A DNA stretch of 64,000 bases from the NCBI RefSeq assembly GCF_001649575.2, contig NC_051452.1, positions 2,065,215 through 2,129,214 on the forward strand, given 5' to 3'. This document shows, piece by piece, positions 23,791-35,150 of this stretch. Below the pieces are notes generated by a model. It worked only from the letters and a program-made list of their open reading frames with translations. It had not been told where the DNA came from and did no database searches. The position numbers were made by a program, and so were the translations under genes. The number at the start of each line of letters is the position of its first letter. Position 1 is the stretch's first letter. The stretch is from Kryptolebias marmoratus. Taxonomy: Eukaryota; Chordata; Actinopteri; Cyprinodontiformes; Rivulidae.

Positions 23791-24015
23791 GTTTGCAAAG
23801 AAACATTTAAGGACGATGGAGCCGATTGACACATGACATGGTGGAAGAGCTACCTTCCTTTGCGACCTTTTTGTGTCGGAAATAAAAAAAGTTTAGCAAA
23901 ATTAGATCTGTTTTGAAAAACTTGTGCGTTAATAGACCTTTAACGTAGTGCACAAATATATTTCTGATTAGTCTAGAAACTAATGCACTATTGATTTTAG
24001 GGGTGGAAAGTATCA

Positions 24016-24150
24016 AGTTTCTAAAATTTAAAGTGCTTAAAATTGCAATTGTTTGGACAGAAAAACAAGAATATGTTAAAAAATGTGTAGCTGTACACTT
24101 TGTTGTAGGCAGTCAGATTAATTTCTGTGTTATTAACATTTTGATGCTAA
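24016..24150 (+). repeat. Dispersed repeat D, copy 1
   Basis: Almost identical at its start to 35000-35150: TTTCTAAAATTTAAAGTGCT, TAAAATTGCAAT and TTTGGACAGA, then AAAAAATGTGTAGCT and AGTCAGATTA.TTTCTGTGTT. The copies share orientation and differ by indels in the middle, including an extra segment in copy 2. No open frame and no terminal repeat were seen, so the class is unknown. Confidence 0.75.
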
Positions 24151-25759
24151 ACTACACCGAACTCCACGTTAAGAGAGCCGAACTATTGCTTTAAATATGA
24201 TTCATGGGCGTGTTTGTTATATTTGTTTAGATTAGCTAGATTTGCAAATTTCATAAAGAAGTGTTTGTTTATGAACAAGCAGGAGGTTCAAACATGGGGT
24301 TGGAAGGAAAAACAGAAATCTCTATAGCCTTTTTTATTTAAACATGTGGTCCTTTTTATTCGTCTAATAGCGTCTGAACCAGCGCCTTTGAATGAGCACC
24401 CTGCTGTTTTACTGTAACACTCTGAAATGGCAATCTCTCTTGGTCAAAGTGAATAAAAATTTATGTGCCACTTTGAGCCAGTCTGAATCGCAGGAGTCGC
24501 AATAATAAACCAGCGCCCAGATTGGCCATAGCTATTAACTTGCAATACTATCTGCATTTTAGAAGAAAAAAAAATGACTGCTTTATTAGGACAAAAGAAA
24601 TTAAAAAAAATGAAATGGAGCCGTGCAAACTTCCTTGCTTCACTGATACTTATTTGGTGGAACATTGGAAGAAGAAATATGCCTCGTTTTCACAAGCTGA
24701 CAACTCCGTTCAAAAGTTTCAATAAAGTTTTAATGTGAAAGAAATGACTGACTGGCACTGATGTTATGATTTATGTTTGAAATGTGCCAAATAAACTGAA
24801 GACAAGTCTGAGACCACTGTGCAAAAAAAAACATAAATCACTTTCTTACTTATCAATTCACTTTTTTTATTTTAGCGGACTGTTTTTATAAGTTTAGCGG
24901 TCCAAGTTCTGTAAGACAATTAGGCAGTTTCATAGCTGGGTTTAGGAATTAAGCTACTTAATTGGGTTCTTGAATTAGGGCTGCCTGGATCGGTTTAGGA
25001 TACGATTGTAAATTAGTTGTTGACATAATCCTTACATTACAATATGAAATGTTTTTAAGGAGGATGGACAACAGGAAATGGGATTTGAAATTTTTCTTCA
25101 GGTCAATAAGGCTGATTGGGCAAAAACCTTCTGATGTTGCTGTGAAAGGACCATCTACAAAGCAGCTAAGTAAATTAGTGGTTCACAGAATTAAAAACAT
25201 GACATGAATGTGACTAAAAAGCTATGGATCAAATGTTGTGCCAACAAGAAGAAAAAAAAGAGCTCCCAAAGTGATTAAAAAGTTAAGACACATTGGTAAT
25301 TAGTGCTTTTTAAAAATGTTATCTCTTGGATTTGTGAGATTGGTTATTTAACAGTCTGAGAAGGAAATGTGCATCTTCCTTTGAACCCTTCCCAGCATGC
25401 AAACTGTGATGCTGGTTTGCAAAAACAACTTAAAAATGCGCTCCAAACTAGCTAGTAGGCTGATATGTATCAGTTAATATAATTACAAATTTTCTTTCTT
25501 CCCTTCACTAAAACATTTTTTTTTATACTCAGTAAAAAACATGTAACACATAAGGGATATTTCCATAGCAGGCATGTGAGCCATTAAAATAGGTAAAAAT
25601 ACAAAATGACAATGAGTATTTTCCTATTTTTCTCCACGACAAAAAGACAGGACGACTAGATTATAAACAGACTTATTTAGTTTGATAAAAATGTCAAAAG
25701 TCATGGATTGTTTTACATTAAGAGTCAAAGTAAGAACTTCCATTTATAGATACAATTTC
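24151..25759. other. AT-rich non-coding DNA, no gene recognised
   Basis: No gene or named repeat. Frames at 24444-24725 are short and lysine- or phenylalanine-rich because of A/T runs. Confidence 0.55.
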
Positions 25760-25880
25760 TACAGTGGGTTGCAGAAGCATCCATATTCCATTGGCTTTCG
25801 CTTTATGTTGTTGCTTTATAACATGGAGTTAAAAAGGAATTTCAAGTAGGCTGTATATTTTAATTCACACAACTGTGACT
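25760..25880 (+). mobile_element. Tc1/mariner-like terminal fragment
   Basis: TACAGTGGGTTGCAGAAGCA, CCATATTCCATTGGCTTTCG and TTGTTGCTTTATAAC follow the pattern of teleost Tc1-like ends ('TACAGT.GCTTGCAAAAGTATTCA..CCCTTGGC..TTTTGTTGC.TTACAACC'). Only one end is present, with no transposase remnant. Identification is by recalled pattern. Confidence 0.45.
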
Positions 25881-25889
25881 ATTAAAGGT

Positions 25890-26165
25890 GTGCAGATTGA
25901 TCCAAATGTTGATATTATTGATACCAGTGTTTGTATTGTATCTTATCAATGGTAGCGTTATGGGATCGAGACTTTAGTTTCGTTTCCTTCCTGTAATTTC
26001 ATTGCTCCCATTCCAGAAGTGCATTGAAAGAGGAATAAAAGGACATTTAAAAGAAAAGGCATGAGAATATATTAGGATTTAGCATACTGATGATAAAACA
26101 TGACACACTGGTCTCCGCTAGATGAAAGGGTATAAGATGCTCTGAAACTATCACATCGGATCGAT
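25890..26165. repeat. Possible decayed repeat rich in ATCGAT/GATACC words
   Basis: Phrases such as GATTGATCCAAATGTTGATA, GTATTGTATCTTATCAATGG and ATCGGATCGATGTCAGCAAT resemble the GATATCGATACC-rich ends seen in some fish DNA repeats. No terminal repeat or boundary can be fixed. Confidence 0.3.
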
Positions 26166-26326
26166 GTCAGCAATACTGGCCTTGTGTTTATCAGATAGTT
26201 ACCAAACTTGGAGCACTATAACTAACTATTTTAAAGCTGCATAATATTTTTCATTGTAAAACAAACATATGAAAAGTCATTCCATACTGCTGTTACTGCT
26301 ATTTTATTGCCATTATTTGTTTAGGC

Positions 26327-26539
26327 CAGGGGTAGGCAGCCCTGGTCCTGGAGGGCCACCATCCTGCATGTTTTACTTGTTCCTCTGCTCCAACACACCT
26401 GATCTGAATCAATGGGTGATTAACAGGCTTCTGCAGAACATGAAGAGGTGATTGGACCTCTGAATCAGGTGTGTTGGAGCAGAGAAACAAGTAAAACATG
26501 CAGGATGGTGGCCCTGAGGACCAGGATTGCCTACCCCTG
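26327..26539 (-). mobile_element. hAT-type MITE, copy 3 (213 bp, inverted)
   Basis: Starts CAGGGGTAGGCAGCCCTGGT and ends with ATTGCCTACCCCTG. The arms are nearly identical to those of copy 1 and are in places better preserved (GGATGGTGGCCCT, GTGTTGGAGCAGAGAAACAA). The core reads GGCTTCTGCAGAAC, the reverse complement of the copy 1 core, so the element is in the opposite orientation. The flanks (GTTTAGGC left, GACTCCTG right) do not match, so the target duplication has decayed or an end was exchanged. Confidence 0.85.
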
Positions 26540-29030
26540 GACTCCTGTTGGAGTCAGGCACTAAAACGCCTGGAACAAACAAAAAGTAGGATTTTTTGTC
26601 AGATTTTGGTAGGCTGATATTAAATGTTAAATGAAAATAAGCCTTTGGTCTTTCCACAGAAGCAGATAAATGAACTAAAAAGTCCATTGTTGCCCTTAGT
26701 AAGTGTGCCGGAATTTCCCATTTTTACCAGATATATTTTGCCTAAAAGATTATGATAATTTTAACAAGCACACATTGCTTTACTACTAGGTCAGTCTCTG
26801 TGCAAACTTGCTTAATTTTCCTCAAAGCAAATGCCTTCAGTCAGAGCTGGTGTGCCTCGCTTTTACATTTAGGCTACAGCAAGCAAATGAGGTGTACGTT
26901 TTGGGACATAAATGAACAACATTACTGGTGGACTTGTGCATGATGTTTTCTTAAAGAGGGTGTTGCACGTTGCATTTTCATGGAAGCGATCTCTGTTCAT
27001 TTTCTCACAACAAAAACTTCAAAAAAAAAAAAAGAGAAAAGAATAAAGGAGCTTCAGTCCATATCCCATGGGGTAAAAGCACAAAAGGACAGAGGACGTG
27101 TGCAGACAATGGGTGGGCTCACATCAGGGACTGGTGTTGGGGTTATCACTGACTGCTTGTCCTCATTTTTTTTATTTTTCTTCCAGCTTTCCTTTAACAG
27201 AGGCAGCTCACATGTATACATAAAAAAACCTAATGATAACAGTTGAGCAATGACAAGAAAAGCAGGCTTTGAGACAAGCTCAAACATTAGGCAATTGATG
27301 TATTTTTGGTTGTGCTCTTGGGACAAACACACCCAAATATACGCATATGCGCACTGAGGAGTAAAATTTTGGACCAACATGTGAGGCGGCCCTTTTTCTA
27401 CCATCTCCTCACTAAAACATCGAGAGCATATCTGTTGGAGGAATGGTTTTAATCACCAGCAGAGACCATTAACACAGTGCCAAGAGCTCTGTTTTGTTTG
27501 TCAGCCATCTGTACGGCACATTCCCGCTGAATTCACTCTCCAGCAGTCACTGTTGAACACTTTTATTGGTTCTGACACCAGCCTCGGCTCGTAATAACTG
27601 TAGCATGATTAATTCTTAGGGAATTAATAAGCTACAATAAGGCATTGAACTGATCATTTTATGGACTCCATGAAAGTAAACACAGCTATGGGTAATGAAA
27701 ATTTACTGGTTTGGATCTGTGTTGACCTTGCAGCTACCCCTTGCAACCGAGAGTAGGGTAATTGTATCAAAAGAAATGCTAAAGCTAAAAGGTAAACAAA
27801 GGGCGTATTCAGTAATGCAATAATTCCCCTCATATTTCCCACATGTGGAAATTGCCTCAACGTCGTGTGTGGTTTGTTTTCATTTGGAGCCCACAGCGGT
27901 TCAGAGATGCTAGAGGGATAACATTTTCACAACCATGCCGCTTTTATTGTAATTGGGACAAATGCGGCAGGAAAATGTGAGCTTGTACACATGCAGGGGT
28001 TTAAGTTTTCTAAAGAGTGATTAACGCCGCGGATATAAATACTGCTAACAAACAAACAAACAACTGGCATCAAACCAACCTTGGCAATGACGAGAAAAGC
28101 TCTCCACTGTGTCAATACACTGATTTTAGAGCAGACAAATTCATGCTGAAATTAACAAAAAAAAGGCTGCAGTCGAAAGTTGCAAATGTGCTTCACATAT
28201 GGCCACAAAAACGCCTCCGTCATTTACATGGAGCTGCTTTTAAGCGAGTTAAATGAATGCAGAAACAAAAAACTTGTTTTTAAGGTTTCTTCAAAAAATC
28301 TTTAGCGTCTAATTAGCGAAAGGAAGGGAACCAGATGTGTGACTGTGTGAGTAAAACAGTGGTGGGGTGGACTTGCAAACTTTGTTAGAAATTGTTGATT
28401 TAAGTGCAATGCTGTTTGTCTGGCCAAAGTAAACCAATCCCGCCAAATGTATTTACTTAGATAAATAAATAAAAACCTTCTACTACATAAGCATATCAAA
28501 GCATGACCTTGGTTATGTGAAAATTGGTTGAGGCTGGCCAAACAGGAGAACAAAGCTTCCACTACGACTTCCAGTATGGAAATGTGCTGGATTTGAATAA
28601 GCATGTTCATAGCTCTGGGTTAAAGTCAAACAAGCATCCTTTATTCAAAGCAGCTCCAATAAGAAAATGAGTTTAGTGGTCCAGATTTGGACTGATTGCT
28701 ATTTCCCCATCAGCAATCCAGCTGATGTTTAGGATGAAACTGAAGAATGTGCGGAGAAATTAAAAGCCAAATTCCCCTGTGGTCCAGTTGGAGTACTTGG
28801 ACAGTTTCCCCAGGCATACATGTGAGTCAGTTCAGAGACCGGAGGCAGCCCTGAGGAGGAATCTTTGTTCATCTGTGCTCGCGATAGTGTCGCTTCGACA
28901 CTTTTCAACCGACTTTAAATTATTCAGCCAACCAACACCAACTGTCCTCGAACTTCTTGGTGGTTGGGTTAGAACTGTGCAGACCGGGTGAAATATTAAT
29001 GAGGAAAGGACAACTTCGCCAAAGTAAAAA
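26540..29030. other. Non-coding DNA, no gene recognised
   Basis: Includes a (CAAA)n microsatellite at about 28049-28062 and an A-rich run at 27020-27032. The frame at 27054-27404 (minus) has no domain. Nothing else is supportable. Confidence 0.55.
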
Positions 29031-29034
29031 AAAA

Positions 29035-29345
29035 AAAAAAGTTTCGAAATTTGGCTAAAAATGACCAGAAACGGGTGTAACACAACCATAGGGGGACAAA
29101 ACCATCTTCAAAGTTAAAACGAATAAAAGGAAAAATTACAAATAGGCTAAAGATATTAAATATATCTACACAAATTGAATATAAGGGTGCAACATAATGA
29201 TCAATGATAAAAATGACAAATGAAAGAAATCCAAAAATGACCCGAAATGGAGATGGATCACAAAAACGTGCAACACGACAACTGTGATAAAATTACCACA
29301 GAAATAAAAAAAAGTAATATCACTGCAGAATGACAAAAAAGACAA
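29035..29345. repeat. Degenerate purine-rich simple repeat (AAAATGAC-like)
   Basis: Words such as AAAAATGACCAGAAACG, AAAATGACAAATGAAAG, AAAAATGACCCGAAATG and GAATGACAAAAAAGACAAC recur at irregular spacing, interrupted by unrelated bases. This looks like an old version of the 'ACAAAATGACCACAAAGAGA' arrays seen in fishes. No clean period remains. Confidence 0.4.
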
Positions 29346-29349
29346 CATT

Positions 29350-30530
29350 CATAAATTAGATAGAAAAAAGTGTAAGAACTCCACCCATCAAAGCAGTCGA
29401 TGTCTAAACAAATGTGACAATGATGAGTCATTTCTGATTATTTAGACAAACTACAGCGTTGGGTAAGAAAAAACAACAACACAAAACTTTGATCATTCCT
29501 AGTTTAATATACATTTACAGGAAGCTGTCATCTCACTTGAGCATTAAATGTCAATGAATCACAAAGAGCGTTGATCAAGATGTTCTTTTTTTAATTAGTT
29601 TTATTGCTTTTAGAGTAGAACCAATATGTGTTTTCTTACAGGATTCTTTGCTGACATTTGTCAACCTAAAAGCACATTTTGTTCTTTTTAGTGAAGCGGC
29701 GGCTCATATAATCACGACGTCGTTTTTCATTTTTCAAAATGCACAAAAACGTATAAGGTTAATACAACTTGGCTGCGTGTTACTGACTTTCTAGTAGCTG
29801 CGGGGGCAAACAGTTCCCACTTTGGAGGGTTACGCAGAGGGTCAAAAATATAAATTGGACGAGCACTCTTCCTGGTCACACAGTTGCCCAGTTTATGAGC
29901 AAAAACATCCTTGCCTTGAGCTTAATTAATAGTGCTGCAGAATAAGTCTCTAGTTCCCAAACTAAAGTCCCAAAGATTACAGATGTTGCGCAATATTTAC
30001 ACTGGCAGTTAAAATTATGTTTCTGCAGGTTGAATAAATGTTTGATTTTAAATAAGTGTGTTAAACACAGCTGTTGGGTTTTGCAGAGACAGGTGCTATA
30101 AAACAGTGTTTAATGGAATTACCAAAGACTTTTCTGTTTCCTCACTCTAACGAAGTTATTAGTCTCAAACCGAATCGTGACGTGCGGAATTTATAAACCC
30201 AATCAGTGACTGAAAGCAGAAATAAACGGTGGGTGAAAGCGCAACTGATGTTGTGGGGTAAAGTGAGCAGAGAAAGAAGTGGGCTGGGCAGGAGATGCAT
30301 TTTAAGCTCCTGCTTTCAATGCAGCAAAAACCACCAAAGCTCTGACTTTCAAATGTGAAATTGCTTTAGTTTCATGAACAGAATAGAGATTCTCTTTTTC
30401 TGTGGCGTTATCTATTCAAACATAAAAACTTTTTTTTTTCTCTTTTCTCTTCACCTAAAGACTTGAGTTCATAAACAATGGCTTCTTTTTGACTATGATT
30501 TGTGGCTCTTTAGGGGATAGATTGAATCTT
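29350..30530. other. AT-rich non-coding DNA, no gene recognised
   Basis: No gene or repeat recognised. A T-run at about 30430-30439 is the only simple feature. Confidence 0.55.
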
Positions 30531-30650
30531 GGAGTGGGGTTCTTTGGAAAGGTTTTGGGTAATTAATACCTTCATTTGTATCTCAGTTTGGAGAAAAAGA
30601 GTTTAATTCTGATTGAATTGGGGAGCTAATAGCTAGTCAAAATAAATCCA
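30531..30650 (+). repeat. Dispersed repeat E, copy 1
   Basis: Shares with 45757-45870 GTGGGGTTCT.TGGAAAGG, CTCA.TTTGGAG.A, AGTTTAATTCTGA.TG and GCTAGTC in the same order and orientation. It matches my memory of a common fish repeat containing 'GGTTCTATGGAAAGG'. The class is unknown. Confidence 0.6.
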
Positions 30651-32435
30651 AGTCCAAAGTGGGTTGTTATCATCTAAAAACAAATCCATTCTCGAAGATT
30701 TCACAGCAGTTTGTGAACATCATTTCACCGGGCTTTACGCTGCCAGTTTTACATTATGCTTGCTGGAAGTGATCCACGCTGCATTGAAAGTGCAATGGCT
30801 AACTTCTGCCTGCATACAACCATTTAAAATCCACGTAATGCGAAAATCTACCCCGCTTTAAAACTTTTGATACAGCATCAAACCACTTTGGCCTTGGCTC
30901 CACTTGGACTAGCCATTAGTTTGTCAAACCGATCCAAATTAAACTCCTTTTCTCCAAACCGGGGCTGTTCAAAGAGCCATCTACAAGATATTGTTCAGCA
31001 CTTTTTCACACTTCAAATGGTTCGAACTATTACAGCAAAATCTCAACTCTCTGCACACAGTTGTTAAGATGAGCCTCCCTCCTGTGCTTGACTGTCGTGA
31101 TCGTAATTAGAGTATAAAACAATCAAAAACATGAGTAGCAGCAGGATTTAATGGTAGACTGTCTAATTTTAATGTCCAATTTAAGAATAATGAGCCATAG
31201 TCTGAGGGTTTTTTTTAAACTCTCTTTTAATTTATTTATCACGTTCTATTTAGATGTAAGAATGATAACTGGTTTAATTAGTGCAAATAAAAACTCCATG
31301 CATAAGATCATAATGCATCATAATCCTCAAAAACACATTTTTTGCCCCAAAGCTAACACTCCAGTGTGTTGGTATCTAAAGCCTGATTTTCACTGGGCTG
31401 TGACTTTCGACTAGTTGAAATTGAACCTTTTTTTAAGTTTGCTGTTAGCGTCTTCTTGAACTCATCTCAAACCCTTCTCCATAAATTCTGCAGTGCTATA
31501 GCTGTCCTGGATCTGCACCGATGCTCTCCAATGACAGAAAACATCCAAGGCCACAGACCCAAATGTCCAAGTCTGAAAATCATGTCCATTATGAACAAAT
31601 ATAATTTAAAAATTGGTCTAAATATTGATTTCAAAAGTGTACTGCAGTAGATTAAACCCTGCTAAGATGGGTATAAAGTTGGCCGAGGCAGGCAAAATGT
31701 GGGTGGAGGTGGTCAGCGAAATATCGTGCATGGCCTAGACTACAGCTTTGCGGTCCGTAAACACAAAAAATAGTCTGTGAATTTAAAAAAAGTGGCCATG
31801 CAAAATGGGGTCGACCTTTTAAAGTGGTTTAAATTCGCCAACGGTGCCTGCAAAAAAAGTGTGACTCCTAACCTTCGGCTTAAAGAATGTTCCTGCAGAC
31901 AATGATTGCTTGGTTGCAAACACTCCAAATTTAGTGAGATTGCAACGAAAAGTGTGCGTAAGTTCTTGCAACTGGCCTCCAACATTTGCAACCCAATGAG
32001 ATACTGCTTTAGTGGATGCAGATTTTCTCTCTGGTGTTTGAAAGAGGCTAAAATAAAGTTGATGTTTACGAGATGACCACAAATTAGTGAAAAGTTCCTG
32101 CTAGGTGTAAATCCCAGTTTTGGGTATGAAGGATATTCCTGCAGACAGACATTTTAAAGCTTCTTTGTGAAGAATGTTGCAGCCACACATTCTCCTGGAA
32201 CAAACCAGAGGGTCTATCACATGTTTTGTCGAGATATCAATTTGCTATGTTGAAATGACTGAATGCTTAATGAGCAAATGTTTGCCAACAGGTTTAGCAA
32301 ATCATCTTAATCAACTTTTGTGGCTAATTAGGCCTTCATTGTGGTCTTTCCATTTTTTTTTTATTATTTTTTTTTTTTGTTCAGTGCTGGCTTGATACCC
32401 TAAACTTTCCACTGTTTTATCCACAAAGAAACACA
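30651..32435. other. Non-coding DNA, no gene recognised
   Basis: Short frames only (for example 30664-30861, 31151-31414, 31819-32082), none with a domain. T-rich tract at 32351-32379. Confidence 0.55.
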
Positions 32436-32483
32436 TTTCCCTTGATGACAGACTCCTGACAGCCTAATTGCTGCTGTTGCAGC

Positions 32484-32496
32484 TAATTATGCAAAT
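32484..32496 (+). promoter_or_regulatory. Overlapping homeodomain/octamer motif
   Basis: TAATTA (32484-32489) overlaps ATGCAAAT (32489-32496), the octamer bound by POU-domain factors, and a TAATTG lies 20 bp upstream (32465-32470). The motif sits in a clean, repeat-free block of about 200 bp. The function is inferred from motif knowledge only. Confidence 0.35.
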
Positions 32497-32639
32497 TTAA
32501 GCAAGCTGTCAACTTCCTAACGTTTTACCGGTGACGCCGCTGTCAGCTTGTGATGCTGCCATCAGTTTGCAAAGCAGACATCTCTGATTTACACCATCTC
32601 AATCTGTCCACAGTGAATCTTGGTGGACACGATTCACAG

Positions 32640-34305
32640 ATTTAGATACTTTATTTCACTATATGTTCTCAAGAATGTGGGTGTTCTTATTGTTTCCGTC
32701 TTCGGCATTTCTATAATCTCAGCTTGCATTAAATCGACAACTTAAAAAGGCCAAAGATTGTGATTTTTGGGTCTAATATTGACTTCTTTGTGGAAATAAT
32801 TGTAGTATTTCCAGGCCAGCCTTTTAGGAGCCAAAACAGTTCAGTTCAGACTCAGCATCAGTGTGCCGTCTTAGAATAGAACTCTGCGATTTGCCCTCCA
32901 GCTCCAAGAATTAAATATTACACTTTACAGTGTACCAACCAACGAATAAACACGTTGGTATTCTCAAGAGGTGTCGTTTTTTACTAGTTGACCTTGCATG
33001 ATCTCATGGAGTACAGACGACAGCTGTAAAATAAACATATAAAACTACGAACATCTCACATAAAGACGAGACTTTAATCTGTCTGAATCCCCTTGCAGTA
33101 GCAGACAGAACACTACCCCCCCCCCCCNCTCTCTCATAGAGAAACTCAACCCTCTAAAGCACACTCAAATTTCATCCCTCTCAAGTTTTGCCTCGAGTCT
33201 CATTTTCCCCGTCCGGGGATTGAGAGCTGCCATCTGTCTGGGTCATCCGCACTCGCCGGGAAAACTTTTGACTCGGGAGGCCTTTTGATCACACGCAGTC
33301 TCTCAGCTTATTGATATTCAAATAACCCTCACAGGGGATTTTCAAAGCGCTCCTAAAAGATGCATTAGATGAAGAGAAAATGGGACTCAATTTTACAACC
33401 CAGTGTCTCATTCTGGGAGTTTTTAGATCAGAGTGACGCTGTGATAAGGTTTTAAGCATTTATGGAAGAATTCTGAAAAGTCGTGGTGTTGATCAGTAGG
33501 ATTTGTTCAATAAGTAAACAAAGAGGAAAAGTTCATTTCGGCAGTAATACACATTTTTTAAAATGGGTTTTGTCTTTTGGTTTTATTTTTTCTCTCTCTT
33601 TTCATTTTGAGAGATGACTTTTAGTGGAATTTATGCACCCTGACGATACAAGAGTGGTGTTATTAAAAATTGGAAAAGTGATTTGAAAGGTTAAAAATAT
33701 TTTTTGTCAAAAACAGAGACAACAGTTTAGTTTGTTTGTGTAGATTCTCTTGCATTCAGGTCCTAGGTGCTTGAATCAAAGGCAACAAGTTCTTTTGAGC
33801 TGAAAATGTTTCATCTGTCACCCAAAATGTTTCTTAATTCTTACAATGTATGGAAAGCTTTGGTTTGACAATGCCAGATAACTAGACTTCTTTTGTGTTT
33901 CTTAATGGAAGCTCAAAACCCAATACACGTACGACCAAAACTCCCCTGGAATGAGTACTGGACCAGGATCAACATAAAAAAGTAACAAATCAACTGACAC
34001 ACCAAAACAGCTCCTGTATCAAGTAATTTGTTCTGGTTTCAATGAAACATCTCGCATAACTCTGAGACACAGATTCAGGGATTTTTCCCTCTGGTCATCT
34101 AGTATCTTCTGTGCGATCAAAACAACCCAGCTGATCAGACCCCAACTTGTATCCAAGTAGCACTATTCTACAGCAAACTCCTCCTTAACTACAGCCATCT
34201 TTGGGGACTTTTTTGCTGCCTCTGTACTCTCACAGCCCCGCAGCCAGAGACGGTTTGGGGGAAACTCCCACTTTCCCTAAAATGGTCCACTTATAGCACT
34301 CGCTA
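32640..34305. other. Non-coding DNA with a C-homopolymer
   Basis: A run of C at 33116-33127 is followed by a single N (33128) and then CT-rich sequence. The stretch 33160-33440 is repeat-free and more balanced in composition than its flanks. No gene recognised. Confidence 0.5.
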
Positions 34306-34310
34306 TTGCT

Positions 34311-34400
34311 TAGTACAGCCAAAATAATTGGGACCACTCTTTTCTTTTGTTCAGCAAAATTATAATCATTGTCTAATTTTCCCTAATTTTGGATTTAATA
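34311..34400 (+). mobile_element. Possible mariner/Tc1-like end
   Basis: TACAGCCAAAATAATTGGGA followed by CCACTC, a pyrimidine-rich stretch and TTCAGCAAAATTATAATCAT resembles terminal sequence of fish Tc1/mariner elements ('CAGCCAAAA.TATTGGGACC'). No partner end or duplication was found, so this is weak. Confidence 0.3.
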
Positions 34401-34999
34401 TTAATACTAGGATTAAACATGAAGGACTTTGCACTTTATTTTAATGGACTGATAAATGCGAGCACCATCTGTGCAGAACCTTTGTTTGTGCATGGATGTG
34501 AAGGCAGTTTGCATTAGATGAGGGCCTCCGCCCTCCCGCCAGTTGCATTCTGGATGACAACCGATTCATGTCGTGTGTTCATTGCTAATGTTCTTTTTCC
34601 GTACTTTACAAGTTAGTGGTCAACCGAACACTCTGAAATCTTCCCTCAAAGTGTCACTAAACTGTATGGATGTTAGATGTGAGTAATGTGTGTTTTGAAC
34701 AGTTCTGTGTGCTTAGAAAGGCACTTAGTTACTCCATTGCTCTCTGCAGCGTTAGGTGCACTTTCACTGGTTATTTGTCTGTGTTTCTTGCAGGCCTTGT
34801 GCTGGTGGAGTTGGGTAGCTTTGCCCTGTGCATTGTTTTTGGAGGCATGGTAATCTGCAGTGTATATTGTTTTCTACACGCTTATAGAAATTTGTGACGC
34901 TATTATGTTCAGTACGATAACTAATTTCAAAGAGGTGTGCTACCAAGAAACAGTGTTCACAGAGCAAGTTCACCTGTCAAAGGTCCATTATTTACGTTC
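34401..34999. other. Non-coding DNA, no gene recognised
   Basis: The frame at 34670-34897 reads as hydrophobic, but it starts within ordinary AT-rich DNA and has no domain. Confidence 0.5.
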
Positions 35000-35150
35000 A
35001 GGTTTCTAAAATTTAAAGTGCTTAAAATTGCAATCATTTGGACAGACAAAATAAGAATGCTATGCCAAAAAATGTGTAGCTCTGGGATTGTACTGTAGTA
35101 ACGAGTACATGTTCTAAGCAGTCAGATTATTTTCTGTGTTGTATTATACA
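35000..35150 (+). repeat. Dispersed repeat D, copy 2
   Basis: Partner of 24016-24150, with the same order of conserved blocks: TTTCTAAAATTTAAAGTGCT, TAAAATTGCAAT, TTTGGACAGA, AAAAAATGTGTAGCT, CAGTCAGATTA. It carries a longer middle segment with GTAACGAGTACATG that copy 1 lacks. Confidence 0.75.

Noticed and set aside
34670..34897. 75-codon hydrophobic frame as a membrane protein or exon
   Set aside because: No homologous family recognised, no splice context, and composition explains the Leu/Val/Cys content.
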